From assembly GCA_030158285.1 (NCBI GenBank), contig JAOATF010000176.1, positions 1 to 36,450 on the forward strand: 36,450 bases of DNA. Direction: 5' to 3'. The notes under the pieces are model-generated. The model did not search any database. It saw only the letters and a program-made list of their open reading frames with translations, and was not told the DNA's origin. Every line of letters begins with the position of its first letter. Within the stretch, counting starts at the first letter, position 1. The position numbers and the translations under genes are program-made. Origin of the DNA: Hyphomonadaceae bacterium (GTDB lineage Bacteria; Pseudomonadota; Alphaproteobacteria; Caulobacterales; Hyphomonadaceae). Shown here in pieces: positions 7,695 through 17,279 of this stretch.

Positions 7695-8713
7695 GCGAGG
7701 GCCCAGTCTCTCCCCATGCCGGCACCCATGTGCCCGTGCTTGCTGAAGAGGTGATCCACGCGCTCGCGCCGGTGGATGGCGCGCTGATGGTGGATGGAAC
7801 CTATGGCGGCGGCGGCTATGCGCGCGCGGCGCTGGCGGTGGCGAACATCCAGCTGATCGCGATCGACCGCGACCCGGAGGCGATGGAGCGCGCGTGGGCG
7901 CATGCGGGCCGCGATCCGCGCCTTATTCCGGCGCCGGGACGGTTCGGCGAACTTGAAGCAATCCTGCGCGCGATGGGCCGCGAGACGGTCGATGGCGTGA
8001 TGCTCGACCTTGGCGTCTCGTCCTTCCAGATCGACGAGGCGGGCAGGGGCTTTTCCTTCATGCGCGATGGTCCGCTCGACATGCGGATGGAACGCAAGGG
8101 GCCGAGCGCGGCGGACGCCGTGAACCGCCTCACCGAAGGCGAACTGGCGGATATCTTCCACATCCTCGGCGAGGAGCATGGCGCACGTCGTGTCGCGCGC
8201 GAAATCGTTCACCGCCGCCGGTCGCAGCCGTTCACAACGACGCTGGACCTTGCCGACGTGATCGAGAAATCGCTGGGCGGGCGGCGGGGCAAGCCGACGC
8301 ATCCGGCGACGCGCTCGTTCCAGGCGCTGCGCATGTGGGTGAACGACGAAAGCGGGGAACTCGTGCGCGCGCTGGCCGCGGCGGAACGTGTGCTGAAACC
8401 CGGCGGACGGCTGGTGATCGTAACCTTCCATTCAATCGAGGACCGCATCGTCAAACTCTTTCTGCGGACCCGATCCGGCAACGACCCCCATGTCTCGCGC
8501 CACCTGCCGCGCGCGCCCAAGGGCAAGCCGTCCACGTTCGAAGTCCTGCAGCGCAAGGCGATAGAACCGGGCGAAGAGGAGCTGGCGGCAAACCCGCGGG
8601 CGCGCTCGGCAAGACTGCGGTGGGCGCTCCGTACGGACGCGCCGGCCTGGGATGCGCCGCCCGATGAAGGGTTCCGCCTGCCGGGTCTGAAACAGCTCGA
8701 AGGAGTCGTGTGA
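7691..8713 (+). CDS. rsmH: 16S rRNA (cytosine-1402-N4)-methyltransferase RsmH
   Basis: This 340-aa SAM-dependent methyltransferase (older name MraW) modifies C1402 of 16S rRNA in the ribosomal P site. Family motifs are HVPVLAEEVIHAL at the N terminus, MVDGTYGGGGYARA (SAM-binding loop), IAIDRDPEAM, DGVMLDLGVSSFQID, DGPLDMRM and VTFHSIEDRIVK. The length is slightly above the usual 310-320 aa. It starts inside the mraZ stop (ATGA) and ends in a TGATG overlap with ftsL, indicating translational coupling. Confidence 0.96.
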   Translation: MSEGPVSPHAGTHVPVLAEEVIHALAPVDGALMVDGTYGGGGYARAALAVANIQLIAIDRDPEAMERAWAHAGRDPRLIPAPGRFGELEAILRAMGRETVDGVMLDLGVSSFQIDEAGRGFSFMRDGPLDMRMERKGPSAADAVNRLTEGELADIFHILGEEHGARRVAREIVHRRRSQPFTTTLDLADVIEKSLGGRRGKPTHPATRSFQALRMWVNDESGELVRALAAAERVLKPGGRLVIVTFHSIEDRIVKLFLRTRSGNDPHVSRHLPRAPKGKPSTFEVLQRKAIEPGEEELAANPRARSARLRWALRTDAPAWDAPPDEGFRLPGLKQLEGVV

Positions 8714-9078
8714 TGAAACGTCTGGCGATCATCGGGGCGCTTGTCGTCTCTGCGCTGGCGGTGGCGGTCTACCGCGCCAAGCTGGGTGCGGAAGAAACGC
8801 AGGGCCGTATCGACGAACTCAAGGCGCAGGTCGCCGAGGAAGAAAAATCGATTGCCGGCCTGCGTGCGGATGAAGCCGTGCTGACGCGGCCCGAGCGCAT
8901 CGGCGTGATCGCGCAGCAGCAGCTCGGCCTGCAACCGGCAAGCCCGGGGCAATACACCGCCAGCGAGGCGCTGAAGCAGAAGCTGGGCGAAGAGAAAATC
9001 ACGCTGCCGTCTCCGGCTGACACCGTGCAAGCGCAAACGCCTGCCCAAACGCCGGGAGCCAAGTCGCAGCAGCAATGA
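8713..9078 (+). CDS. ftsL: cell division protein FtsL-like
   Basis: This encodes 121 aa. The ATG at 8713 was chosen over the GTG at 8710 because AAGGAG (about 8699-8704) sits at good spacing; the stop of rsmH overlaps by one base. A single N-terminal membrane helix (about 3-20) is followed by a heptad-like coiled coil (ETQGRIDELKAQVAEEEKSI) and an ERIGVIAQQQLGLQPA segment that matches the FtsL/DivIC pattern. The tail is Gln/Pro/Thr-rich and low-complexity. FtsL is a bitopic divisome protein that joins FtsB and FtsQ and activates FtsWI. Its position between rsmH and ftsI is the standard one and supports the call despite low sequence conservation. Confidence 0.88.
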   Translation: MKRLAIIGALVVSALAVAVYRAKLGAEETQGRIDELKAQVAEEEKSIAGLRADEAVLTRPERIGVIAQQQLGLQPASPGQYTASEALKQKLGEEKITLPSPADTVQAQTPAQTPGAKSQQQ

Positions 9079-10703
9079 GGTCGTACGCCGCGCCATACGA
9101 GGACGTCTGGGGTCCGCGCCGGGGTCGCATTGTTGCGGCGGCGCTGGCGCTTGTCTTCGTCGTGATCGTGGGCCGCGCGGCGTTTGTCTCGTTCAATGGA
9201 CCCGACAGGTCGGCCGTGCCGGTGGCGAAGGCGGAAGTGGCGCGCCGCGCCGACATCGTGGACCGCAAGGGCGAGCTGCTGGCAACGACCATAACGGGCA
9301 AGTCGCTGGCCGTCGATCCGAGCGCGGTGTGGGAGTCGCGCGACGTTGTGGCGGCCATCCGTTCAGTGTTCCCGGAGCTGGGCGAGGATGCGCTGACGGC
9401 GATGATGGCCGATCGCAAGCGCCAGTTCGTGTGGGTGAAGCGCGGCCTGTCGGACGAGCAGGCGACGGCGCTGAAGAATACGGGCGTCGAGGGCCTGCTG
9501 TTCGTGGAGGAGCCGCAGCGCGTCTATCCCAACGGGCGGCTGGCGGGACACTTCCTCGGCTATACCGGCGTCGATGGCGAGGGGCTGGAAGGCGTCGAGC
9601 GGGTGTTCGATGCAAAGCTGAAACTGGGCGGATCGGCGCTGAAGCTGTCCCTCGACGCCAGCGTGCAGTTCGTGCTCGAGGAAGAACTCGACCGCGCGTT
9701 TGCCGATTTCGACATGAAGGGCGCCGCCGGCATCGTGGTGGACGCCAATACGGGTGAGGTGCGCGCGATCGCGTCCTGGCCCACGATGGACCCGCGCCAG
9801 CGCGGCGACCAGTCGGACGAGGCCAAGACCAACCGCGCGCTCAATTCGCGGATGGAGCTGGGCTCGATCTACAAGCCGCTGACCGTGGCGGCGGCGCTGG
9901 AAGCCGGCGTGCTGCAGCCGACGGACAGGTTCGACGTCTCGAAGCCGATCAAGATCGGCGCGGTGACGGTGAAGGATGCGCACCCGCTGGAGCATGCGTC
10001 TTCCGTGTCGGTGACGGACATCCTGGCCTATTCGTCGAATATCGGCTCGTCGGAAATCGCGCAGCGGATGGGTCCGCAGACGCAGCGCATCTTCCTCGGC
10101 CGCGTCGGCCTGCTGACCGGCCTCAAGCAGGACGGCCCGCAATGGGCGAGCCCACTGATCCCCGCGCGCTGGGACCAGACCGCGATGGCGACGGTGGCCT
10201 ATGGCCACGGCATCTCGGTCTCGCCCATGGCGTTCGCGATGACCTACCTGCCATTTGCCAATGGCGGCGAGTATGTGACGCCGACTTTCGTGGAGCCACT
10301 CGATCCCGAGACAGTGAAGCGCACGCGCGTGATGTCGGCGCAGACGGCGGCCAGCGTGCTCGGCATGCTGCGCACGACAGTGACGACCGGCTCGGGCAAG
10401 AATGCTGACGCCAAGGGCTATGAAGTGGCGGGCAAGACCGGCACGGCGGAAAAGCCCGGACCAAACGGTTACGATGCCGACAGGAATATCACATCATTCG
10501 CCGCCATCTTCCCGGCTTCCCGCCCTCAATATGTCGTGCTTGTTGTCCTCGATGAGGCCCAGCCCAGAACGGGCGTCAACCGCACGGCCGCCTTCACGTC
10601 GGCAACGATCGCCGGAAAGGTGATTGCGCGCGCGGCGCCCCTGCTGGACGTTCGGCCTGTGCTGGACGTGGCGGCGACGAAGTCGGTGGTGGACGCGCAA
10701 TGA
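9075..10703 (+). CDS. ftsI: peptidoglycan D,D-transpeptidase FtsI (PBP3)
   Basis: This 542-aa class B penicillin-binding protein crosslinks septal peptidoglycan. A membrane anchor lies at about 18-38, followed by the pedestal (RRADIVDRKGELLATTI at about 57-73) and the transpeptidase domain. All three active-site motifs are present: S264-I-Y-K267 (SxxK, catalytic serine), S320-S-N322, and K454-T-G456. The neighbouring gene ftsW encodes the cognate glycosyltransferase. The start overlaps the ftsL stop (ATGA) and the end overlaps murE by 4 bases. The length is typical. Confidence 0.97.
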   Translation: MRSYAAPYEDVWGPRRGRIVAAALALVFVVIVGRAAFVSFNGPDRSAVPVAKAEVARRADIVDRKGELLATTITGKSLAVDPSAVWESRDVVAAIRSVFPELGEDALTAMMADRKRQFVWVKRGLSDEQATALKNTGVEGLLFVEEPQRVYPNGRLAGHFLGYTGVDGEGLEGVERVFDAKLKLGGSALKLSLDASVQFVLEEELDRAFADFDMKGAAGIVVDANTGEVRAIASWPTMDPRQRGDQSDEAKTNRALNSRMELGSIYKPLTVAAALEAGVLQPTDRFDVSKPIKIGAVTVKDAHPLEHASSVSVTDILAYSSNIGSSEIAQRMGPQTQRIFLGRVGLLTGLKQDGPQWASPLIPARWDQTAMATVAYGHGISVSPMAFAMTYLPFANGGEYVTPTFVEPLDPETVKRTRVMSAQTAASVLGMLRTTVTTGSGKNADAKGYEVAGKTGTAEKPGPNGYDADRNITSFAAIFPASRPQYVVLVVLDEAQPRTGVNRTAAFTSATIAGKVIARAAPLLDVRPVLDVAATKSVVDAQ

Positions 10704-12145
10704 AACTCGACAGCCTCATTCCGGGCGCGCCCGCCATCGAGATCACGGGCATCACGGCGGACAGCCGCAAGGTGAAGCCGGGCTATCTGTTCGCGGCGCT
10801 GCAGGGCGTGGCGAAAGACGGCCGCGAATATATCGACGGTGCGATCAAGTCCGGCGCAGTCGCGATCCTCACCGATGCGCGGCCGGGGACATGGAGCGTG
10901 CCGGCGATCCGCGCCGAGGAGCCGCGCCTGACGCTGGCAGCAGCTGCGGCGGCGTTCCATCCGCAACAGCCGGGCATCGTCGCGGCGGTGACGGGCACCA
11001 ACGGCAAGAGTTCGACGGTCGACTTCCTGCGCCAGATCTGGAGCAGCATGGGCCGCAAGGCGGCGTCGATGGGCACGCTGGGCGCGATCGGCCCCTCGGG
11101 CAGCGTCGATCTCGGTCACACGACGCCGGACCCGGTGGCGATCCACGCGACGCTGAGCCAGCTGGCGGGTGAGGGCGTGACACATGCGGCGATGGAAGCC
11201 TCAAGCCACGGCCTGTCGCAGTATCGCCTGCATGGCGTGAAGCTGGCGGCGGGCGCCTTCACCAACCTCACGCAGGACCATCTCGATTACCACAAGGATT
11301 TCGACGACTACCGCCGCGCCAAGATGAAGCTGTTCTCCGACCTTCTGCCCAAGGGCGCGCCGGCGGTGATCAATGCCGACAGCGCCGAACTCGAAGCGTT
11401 CGAAGCGGTGGCGCAGAAGGCCGGGCTGGCGACGTTCACGGTGGGCTGGCGCGGGCGCGACCTGCGTATCTCCGAAGCGCTGCCGCGCGGGACGGGTCAG
11501 GACCTCGTGATCCAGTGGGGCGGCGGCGCGACTAACGAACGCAAGATCCACCTGCCGCTGATCGGCGAATTCCAGGCGCTGAATGCGCTGTGCGCGGCGG
11601 GTATCGCCATGGCGCTGGGCGATGACGTTCACAAAGTGCTCGATGGCCTCACCACGCTGAAGGGCGTGCATGGGCGGTTGGAGCTGGTCGGGCAGACAGC
11701 TGCGAAAGCGCCGGTGTTTGTCGACTACGCCCACACGCCAGACGGGCTCAACGTGCTGCTGCGCGCGGCGCGCCCGCATGTGCGTGGCAAGCTGATCGTC
11801 GTGTTCGGCTGCGGCGGTGATCGCGATGCGACCAAGCGGCCGATCATGGGCGATGTGGCGCGCAGGCTGGCGGACGAGGTGATTGTCACCGACGATAATC
11901 CGCGTTCGGAGGACCCGGCGCTGATCCGCGCGGCCATCCGCAAGGGTGCGCCGGATGCGAGCGAGATCGGCGATCGCGGCAGCGCGATCCTGGAAGGCGT
12001 GCGCCGCCTGAAGCCGGGCGATGCGCTGCTGATCGCTGGTAAGGGACATGAGACCGGGCAGATCGTGAAAGGCGTCACGATCCCGTTCTCGGATTTCGAC
12101 GTGGCCAAGGCTGCGCTGGACGAAGTGGGAGGCACGCATGGTTGA
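10700..12145 (+). CDS. murE: UDP-MurNAc-L-Ala-D-Glu:meso-diaminopimelate ligase MurE
   Basis: This 481-aa cytosolic Mur ligase adds the third stem-peptide residue using ATP. The ATP-binding loop is TGTNGKSS (98-105). HTTPDP at 140-145 contacts the substrate, and DYRRAKMKLF carries the lysine that is carbamylated in the family. The DNPR motif (399-402) is diagnostic for meso-diaminopimelate rather than lysine as the amino acid. VDYAHTPDGL and GHETGQ are also present. It overlaps ftsI by 4 bases (ATGA) and murF by 8 bases. Confidence 0.97.
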   Translation: MKLDSLIPGAPAIEITGITADSRKVKPGYLFAALQGVAKDGREYIDGAIKSGAVAILTDARPGTWSVPAIRAEEPRLTLAAAAAAFHPQQPGIVAAVTGTNGKSSTVDFLRQIWSSMGRKAASMGTLGAIGPSGSVDLGHTTPDPVAIHATLSQLAGEGVTHAAMEASSHGLSQYRLHGVKLAAGAFTNLTQDHLDYHKDFDDYRRAKMKLFSDLLPKGAPAVINADSAELEAFEAVAQKAGLATFTVGWRGRDLRISEALPRGTGQDLVIQWGGGATNERKIHLPLIGEFQALNALCAAGIAMALGDDVHKVLDGLTTLKGVHGRLELVGQTAAKAPVFVDYAHTPDGLNVLLRAARPHVRGKLIVVFGCGGDRDATKRPIMGDVARRLADEVIVTDDNPRSEDPALIRAAIRKGAPDASEIGDRGSAILEGVRRLKPGDALLIAGKGHETGQIVKGVTIPFSDFDVAKAALDEVGGTHG

Positions 12146-13574
12146 TGCGCTCTCTCCGCTGTGGACATCGGATGAAGCCGCCGCGGCGACGGGCGGCATG
12201 GCGCTTGGCACGTGGACGGTCAATGGCGTGTCGATCGACACGCGCAGCCTGCAGCCAGGCAATCTCTTTGTCGCGCTGAAGGACGTGCGCGACGGGCACG
12301 AGTTCGTCGGTGGCGCGTTTGCGGCGGGCGCGGAAGCCGCGTTCGTGTCGCGCGATGTGCTGGGTGGGCATCCGGGCCTGCTGGTCGACGATGTGCTGCC
12401 AGCGCTGGAACGGCTGGGCGCTGCGGCGCGGGCGCGAAACTCCGGCGTGATTTCGGCGGTGACGGGCTCGGTCGGCAAGACCAGCGTGAAGGAAATGCTG
12501 GCGCGCATCTTCCGTGCGGCGGGCCATGCCCACTGGTCGGACAAGTCTTTCAACAATCATTGGGGCGTGCCGCTGACGCTGGCTCGCATGCCGCGCGAGA
12601 CGGAACGCGCGATCTTCGAGATCGGCATGAACACGCCGGGCGAGATCGCGCCGCGCTCGCACATGGTGAAGCCGCATATCGCGATGATTACGCGTATCGC
12701 CCCAGCGCACCTCGAGGGCATGGGGTCGGTCGAGGGCGTGGCGGACGAGAAATCGCAGATCTTCGCAGGGCTTCTGCCGGGCGGGGCGGCGATCTTGCCG
12801 GCGAAGGACAAGTTCCTGGAACGCCTGCGTGCGGCGGCGCTGCAGCTGCAGCCGTCCGCAGAGGTGTTCACCTTCGGCGGCGCAGCCGGCAAGAACAGCG
12901 CGACGCCGGTGAGCTACCAGACCGATGGCCGCTATTCGACGATCAGCATCGACGTGCTGGGCGACGTCGTGACGGTGAAGCTCGATGCGGTTGGCGAGCA
13001 CTGGGCGGGCAATGCGGCGCTGGCGCTGCTGGCTGCGACGCTTGCGGGCGTCGCCCCGAAATCGGCGGCGGAAGCGCTGTCCGGCTATGCGCCGCCGGCG
13101 GGGCGTGGTGTCGCAGAGACGCTGAAACTGCCCAAGGGCGGCGAGGCGATGCTGGTCGATGATGCATACAACGCCAACCCGGAATCCATGCGCGCGGCCA
13201 TCGAAGGTTTTGCGGCGCGACCGGGTCGCAAGGTGGTTGCGCTCGGTGAGATGCGGGAACTCGGGCCGGATTCCGCAGCGCTCCACGCAGGTCTCGCCGA
13301 TGTGGTGATCGCCGCGAATGTTGCGGCAGCGGTTCTGTCGGGCGGCGAAATGAGTCATCTCGCCGCTGCGCTGAAATCGCGCGCGCCGCAGATGCGAGTC
13401 GAACATGTCACAGGTCCGGCCGAAGCGGCCGCGCAGGTGAAAAGCTGGTTAGAACCCGGGGACGCTGTCTTGATCAAAGGCTCGAATGCATCCGGCATGG
13501 CGCGTGTTGGAACGGCGCTCAGACAGATGAGCGAAAGCGCCGCCGCCAGTTCGCAGAACGCGTCAGGGGCGTAG
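12138..13574 (+). CDS. murF: UDP-MurNAc-tripeptide:D-alanyl-D-alanine ligase MurF
   Basis: This 478-aa enzyme adds D-Ala-D-Ala to finish the UDP-MurNAc-pentapeptide. The ATP loop is TGSVGKTS (109-116), the form typical of MurF. Other family signs are [17 protein letters not shown] at the N terminus, [38 protein letters not shown] and [10 protein letters not shown]. The start codon lies inside the end of murE (8-base overlap), and a one-base gap separates it from mraY. Length is normal. Confidence 0.97.
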   Translation: MVDALSPLWTSDEAAAATGGMALGTWTVNGVSIDTRSLQPGNLFVALKDVRDGHEFVGGAFAAGAEAAFVSRDVLGGHPGLLVDDVLPALERLGAAARARNSGVISAVTGSVGKTSVKEMLARIFRAAGHAHWSDKSFNNHWGVPLTLARMPRETERAIFEIGMNTPGEIAPRSHMVKPHIAMITRIAPAHLEGMGSVEGVADEKSQIFAGLLPGGAAILPAKDKFLERLRAAALQLQPSAEVFTFGGAAGKNSATPVSYQTDGRYSTISIDVLGDVVTVKLDAVGEHWAGNAALALLAATLAGVAPKSAAEALSGYAPPAGRGVAETLKLPKGGEAMLVDDAYNANPESMRAAIEGFAARPGRKVVALGEMRELGPDSAALHAGLADVVIAANVAAAVLSGGEMSHLAAALKSRAPQMRVEHVTGPAEAAAQVKSWLEPGDAVLIKGSNASGMARVGTALRQMSESAAASSQNASGA

Positions 13575-13575
13575 C

Positions 13576-14706
13576 ATGCTGTACCATCTCCTCTCGCCCT
13601 ATACGGGCGAACTGAACCTGTTCAGTTTCATCACCTTCCGGGTGGCCCTCGCGCTTGCGACGGGTCTCATCCTCACCATGCTGTTCGGACACCCGATGAT
13701 CCTCTGGCTGCGCAAGCGGCAGGGCAAGGGTCAGCCGATCCGCACGGACGGTCCGGAAAGCCACCTCGCCAAGAAGGGCACGCCCACCATGGGCGGCTTC
13801 CTGATCTTGTTCGGCATCCTGTCGGGCACGCTGCTGTGGGCAGACCTCACCAACCAGTACATCTGGATCGTGCTGTTCGTGACGATCGGGTTCTGCTTCG
13901 TCGGCTTCATCGACGACTACCAGAAAGTCACGAAGAAGGGCACGGCCGGGCTGTCGGGCAAGGTGCGGTTGCTGATGGAGTTCGCCATCGCGGGCGCGGC
14001 GGTGTTCTGGATCTCGACCTATGCGCAGTCGAACACGGATGCGGCGCTGGCCGCGGGCGTGCTGAAAGTGGCGCCGCAGGAAGGCTTTGCGACCGGTCTC
14101 GCGCTGCCTTTCTTCAAGGACTTCATGTTCGACCTCACGATCTATGGCTTCATCGCCTTCGGGGCGTTCGTGATCGTGGGCGCGGGCAACGCGGTGAACT
14201 TCACCGACGGTCTCGATGGCCTCGCCATCGGCCCGGTGATGATCGCGGGCGCGACGTTCGGCTTCATCGCCTACGCCACGGGCACGCCGCGCTTTGCCGA
14301 CTATCTCCTGCTGTCGCCGACGCCGGGAACGGCGGAGCTGGCGGTGGTGATGGGCGCGTTGGTGGGCGGGGGGCTCGGCTTCCTCTGGTACAATGCACCG
14401 CCCGCGAAGGTGTTCATGGGAGACACTGGCTCGCTGGCGCTGGGCGGATGCCTTGGCGCGATGGCCGTCTGTACGAAGCACGAGCTGGTGCTGGCGATCG
14501 TCGGCGGCCTGTTCCTGTTCGAGGCGCTGTCGGTGATCATCCAGGTCCTCTACTTCAAGGCGACCGGAAAACGCTTCTTCAAGATGGCGCCGGTGCACCA
14601 TCACTTCGAAAAGCTCGGCTGGTCCGAGCCCACGGTCGTGATCCGCTTCTGGATCATCGCCTTCCTGCTGGCCCTCGTCGGCCTTGCCACGCTGCGTTTG
14701 AGGTAA
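13576..14706 (+). CDS. mraY: phospho-N-acetylmuramoyl-pentapeptide-transferase MraY
   Basis: This 376-aa integral membrane enzyme with about ten helices makes lipid I from UDP-MurNAc-pentapeptide and undecaprenyl phosphate. Conserved cytoplasmic-loop motifs are visible: [30 protein letters not shown] (Mg-binding DD), [24 protein letters not shown] and [13 protein letters not shown] (the HHH motif). The inserted segment at about 150-170 ([20 protein letters not shown]) is variable in the family. The ATG comes one base after the murF stop. Confidence 0.97.
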   Translation: MLYHLLSPYTGELNLFSFITFRVALALATGLILTMLFGHPMILWLRKRQGKGQPIRTDGPESHLAKKGTPTMGGFLILFGILSGTLLWADLTNQYIWIVLFVTIGFCFVGFIDDYQKVTKKGTAGLSGKVRLLMEFAIAGAAVFWISTYAQSNTDAALAAGVLKVAPQEGFATGLALPFFKDFMFDLTIYGFIAFGAFVIVGAGNAVNFTDGLDGLAIGPVMIAGATFGFIAYATGTPRFADYLLLSPTPGTAELAVVMGALVGGGLGFLWYNAPPAKVFMGDTGSLALGGCLGAMAVCTKHELVLAIVGGLFLFEALSVIIQVLYFKATGKRFFKMAPVHHHFEKLGWSEPTVVIRFWIIAFLLALVGLATLRLR

Positions 14707-14713
14707 GGCACAG

Positions 14714-16132
14714 GTGATCCCGGTTCGCTCATTCGAGGGAAAGGACGTCGCGGTCTTCGGCCTGGGCCGAAGCGGCATCGCGACGTGCAAGGCCCTCATG
14801 GCCGGCGGGGCGCGCGTGTGCGCGTGGGACGACAACGAGAATGCACGCAAGGCCGCCGAAGAAGCCGGCGTGCCGATGGTCGATCTCAACCGGCGCGACT
14901 GGCAGACGTTTGCCGCCCTGGTGCTGTCGCCGGGCATCCCGTTCCGCTTCCCCGAGCCGCATCGCTTCGTACGCATGGCGCAGCTGGTGGGCACGCCGGT
15001 GATCGGCGACATGGAACTGTTCGCACGCGCCGTGAACGAGTTCCGCTCGGTCGACCGCCCGCGCATTGTCGGCATCACGGGCACCAACGGAAAATCGACC
15101 ACCACCGCGCTGGTCGGCCACATCCTGAAGGTGAACGGCAAGGATGTGCGCGTCGGCGGCAATATCGGCGTCGGCGTGCTCGATCTCGAGAAGCTGCACT
15201 CCGAGGCGATCTATGTGCTGGAGCTGTCGAGCTACCAGCTCGACCTCGCCGAGAGCCTGCGCTGCGATGTGGCGGTGATGCTGAACATCTCGCCGGACCA
15301 TCTCTCGCGCCATGGCGGGATGGACGGCTATGTCAGCGCCAAGCGCCGCATCTTCCGCAACCAGGGCACGGGCGATTTCGCTATCGTCGGCGTCGACGAT
15401 GTGCGCTCCGGCGTTATGGCGACGCAGCTGACCGGCGAGGCGATGCGCCAGGTGATCCCGATCTCGGCGGAGTATGGCCTCGGCCGCGGCGTTGCTGTGC
15501 TCGAAGGCATGCTGCAGGATTCCATCGCCGGCCGCGCCGAGCAGCCGGTGGATATTTCCGGCGCGAAGGCGCTGCCCGGCCGTCACAACCACCAGAACGT
15601 TGCCGCCGCCTATGCCGCTTGCCGCGCGCTGGGGCTGGAGCCGGCGGACATCGTCTCCGCCATCGAAACCTTCCCGGGCCTGCCGCATCGTCTCGAGACG
15701 ATCGGCTATCTCGAAGGCGTGCGCTTCATCAACGACTCGAAGGCCACCAACGCGCAGGCGGCCGAGCAGGCGATCCGTGCTTTCCCGAATGCGTGGTGGA
15801 TCGTTGGCGGCCGTCCGAAGGAAGAGGGGATCGACGATCTTGCCCCGCTGTTCGGCCAGATCCGCAAGGCGTATCTCATCGGTGAGAGCACCGAGGCGTT
15901 CGCGCGCGTGCTGACGGACAAGCTCGACCATGCCAAGTGCCGCACGCTGGACGTGGCGGTGGCGCAGGCGTTCGAGGACGCGAAAGCGTCGGGCGTCAAG
16001 GACCCGGTGATCCTGTTCTCGCCTGCGTGCGCCAGCTTCGACCAGTTCCGCGACTTCGAGCAGCGCGGCCTCGCCTTCCGCCAGGAGGCCGTCAATCTCG
16101 TGAAGCGCCGGCCGGCCAGCCAGCCCGTGTAG
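14714..16132 (+). CDS. murD: UDP-MurNAc-L-alanine:D-glutamate ligase MurD
   Basis: This 472-aa cytosolic Mur ligase adds D-Glu to UDP-MurNAc-L-Ala. The Rossmann-like N terminus (DVAVFGLGRSGIATCKAL) binds UDP. ITGTNGKSTT (121-130) is the ATP loop. ELSSYQLDLAESL, NISPDHLSRHGGMDGYVSAK (with the family's modified lysine) and FINDSKATNAQAAEQAI are clear MurD signatures, as is LFSPACASFDQF near the C terminus. It uses a GTG start at 14714, 7 bases after mraY, with a weak AAGG upstream. Confidence 0.96.
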   Translation: MIPVRSFEGKDVAVFGLGRSGIATCKALMAGGARVCAWDDNENARKAAEEAGVPMVDLNRRDWQTFAALVLSPGIPFRFPEPHRFVRMAQLVGTPVIGDMELFARAVNEFRSVDRPRIVGITGTNGKSTTTALVGHILKVNGKDVRVGGNIGVGVLDLEKLHSEAIYVLELSSYQLDLAESLRCDVAVMLNISPDHLSRHGGMDGYVSAKRRIFRNQGTGDFAIVGVDDVRSGVMATQLTGEAMRQVIPISAEYGLGRGVAVLEGMLQDSIAGRAEQPVDISGAKALPGRHNHQNVAAAYAACRALGLEPADIVSAIETFPGLPHRLETIGYLEGVRFINDSKATNAQAAEQAIRAFPNAWWIVGGRPKEEGIDDLAPLFGQIRKAYLIGESTEAFARVLTDKLDHAKCRTLDVAVAQAFEDAKASGVKDPVILFSPACASFDQFRDFEQRGLAFRQEAVNLVKRRPASQPV

Positions 16133-16139
16133 GCGGCCC

Positions 16140-17279
16140 ATGCAGATCTTCCGCCGGTCTGACACATCTCCCCTCGCAGAATGGTGGCGCACGGTCGACA
16201 AGGGCCTGATCGCGGCGGCGCTGATGCTGCTGGGCGCGGGCATGATGCTGTCGCTGGCGGCGGGGCCTGCCGCAGCCAGCAAGCTGAAGCTCGATGATCC
16301 GTTCTATTTCGTCTACCGGCAGGCGGCGTTCGCGATTGCGGCGGTGGGCGTACTGCTGGGGTCGTCTCTGCTGTCGCCTGTGTGGGTGCGGCGTTTGTCG
16401 CTCGGCCTGTTCATCGTGTGCTTCTTCCTGATGGCGGGGCTGCTGGTGTTCGGGCACGAGGCCAAGGGCGCGACGCGCTGGATCAGGATGTGGGGCACGA
16501 CGTTCCAGCCTTCCGAGATCATCAAGCCGGCCATCGTGGTGCTGACGGCGTGGCTGCTGGCGCAGCGTGATCGCTTTCCGGCAGGCCCATGGGCGCCGAT
16601 TGCGTTTGCCTTCTATGCCGTGACGGTCGGGCTTCTCTTGTTGCAACCGGATGTCGGCCAGTCGGTGCTGCTGACGGTTGCGTTCGTGATCGTGTTCTTC
16701 GTCGCAGGCCTGCCCTGGCTGTGGGCGACGGGCTTTGCGGTTGGCGGGGCGGGGTTGGGCGCGGGGCTGTATCACCTGCTGCCGCACGTGCGCAAGCGCG
16801 TGGATGCCTTCCTGTTTCCGAGCGAGAACGACACCTTCCAGATCGACCGCGCCCGCGCCGCGATCGAGCGCGGCGGGCTGTTCGGGGTGGGGCCTGGCGA
16901 GGGCACGGTGAAGCGTTCGCTGCCCGATGCGCACACAGACTTCGTGTTCTCCGTCGCGGGCGAGGAGTTCGGGTTGTTCCTGCTTGTCCTGATCGCGATC
17001 CTTTTCGCTGTCATTGCCATCAAGGGCATCATGGACGCGTCACGCCAGCCCGATGTCTATCAGCGCGCCGCCGGCGTCGGGCTCTATGCGATCTTCGGCC
17101 TGCAGGCGGCGGTGAACATGTCCGTCAACCTCTCGCTCATTCCGCCCAAGGGGATGACGCTGCCGCTGGTCTCCTCCGGCGGATCGTCCTTGCTCGGCAG
17201 CGCGCTGACGCTTGGTCTTGCGCTGGCGCTCACGCGCAAGCAGCCTGAATCCACCCTCTATCACCTGAGGCATAAATGA
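16140..17279 (+). CDS. ftsW: septal peptidoglycan glycosyltransferase FtsW
   Basis: This 379-aa SEDS-family polymerase has about ten membrane helices. It polymerises lipid II at the septum together with FtsI. Conserved segments are ATRWIRMWGTTFQPSEIIKP, LLLLQPDVGQSVL, the periplasmic loop with FQIDRARAAIERGGLFGVGP, then HTDFVFSVAGEEFG, and MTLPLVSSGGSSLLGSALTL. The N terminus (MQIFRRSDTSPLAEWW) is cytoplasmic. It starts 7 bases after murD and overlaps murG by 4 bases (ATGA). Confidence 0.96.
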   Translation: MQIFRRSDTSPLAEWWRTVDKGLIAAALMLLGAGMMLSLAAGPAAASKLKLDDPFYFVYRQAAFAIAAVGVLLGSSLLSPVWVRRLSLGLFIVCFFLMAGLLVFGHEAKGATRWIRMWGTTFQPSEIIKPAIVVLTAWLLAQRDRFPAGPWAPIAFAFYAVTVGLLLLQPDVGQSVLLTVAFVIVFFVAGLPWLWATGFAVGGAGLGAGLYHLLPHVRKRVDAFLFPSENDTFQIDRARAAIERGGLFGVGPGEGTVKRSLPDAHTDFVFSVAGEEFGLFLLVLIAILFAVIAIKGIMDASRQPDVYQRAAGVGLYAIFGLQAAVNMSVNLSLIPPKGMTLPLVSSGGSSLLGSALTLGLALALTRKQPESTLYHLRHK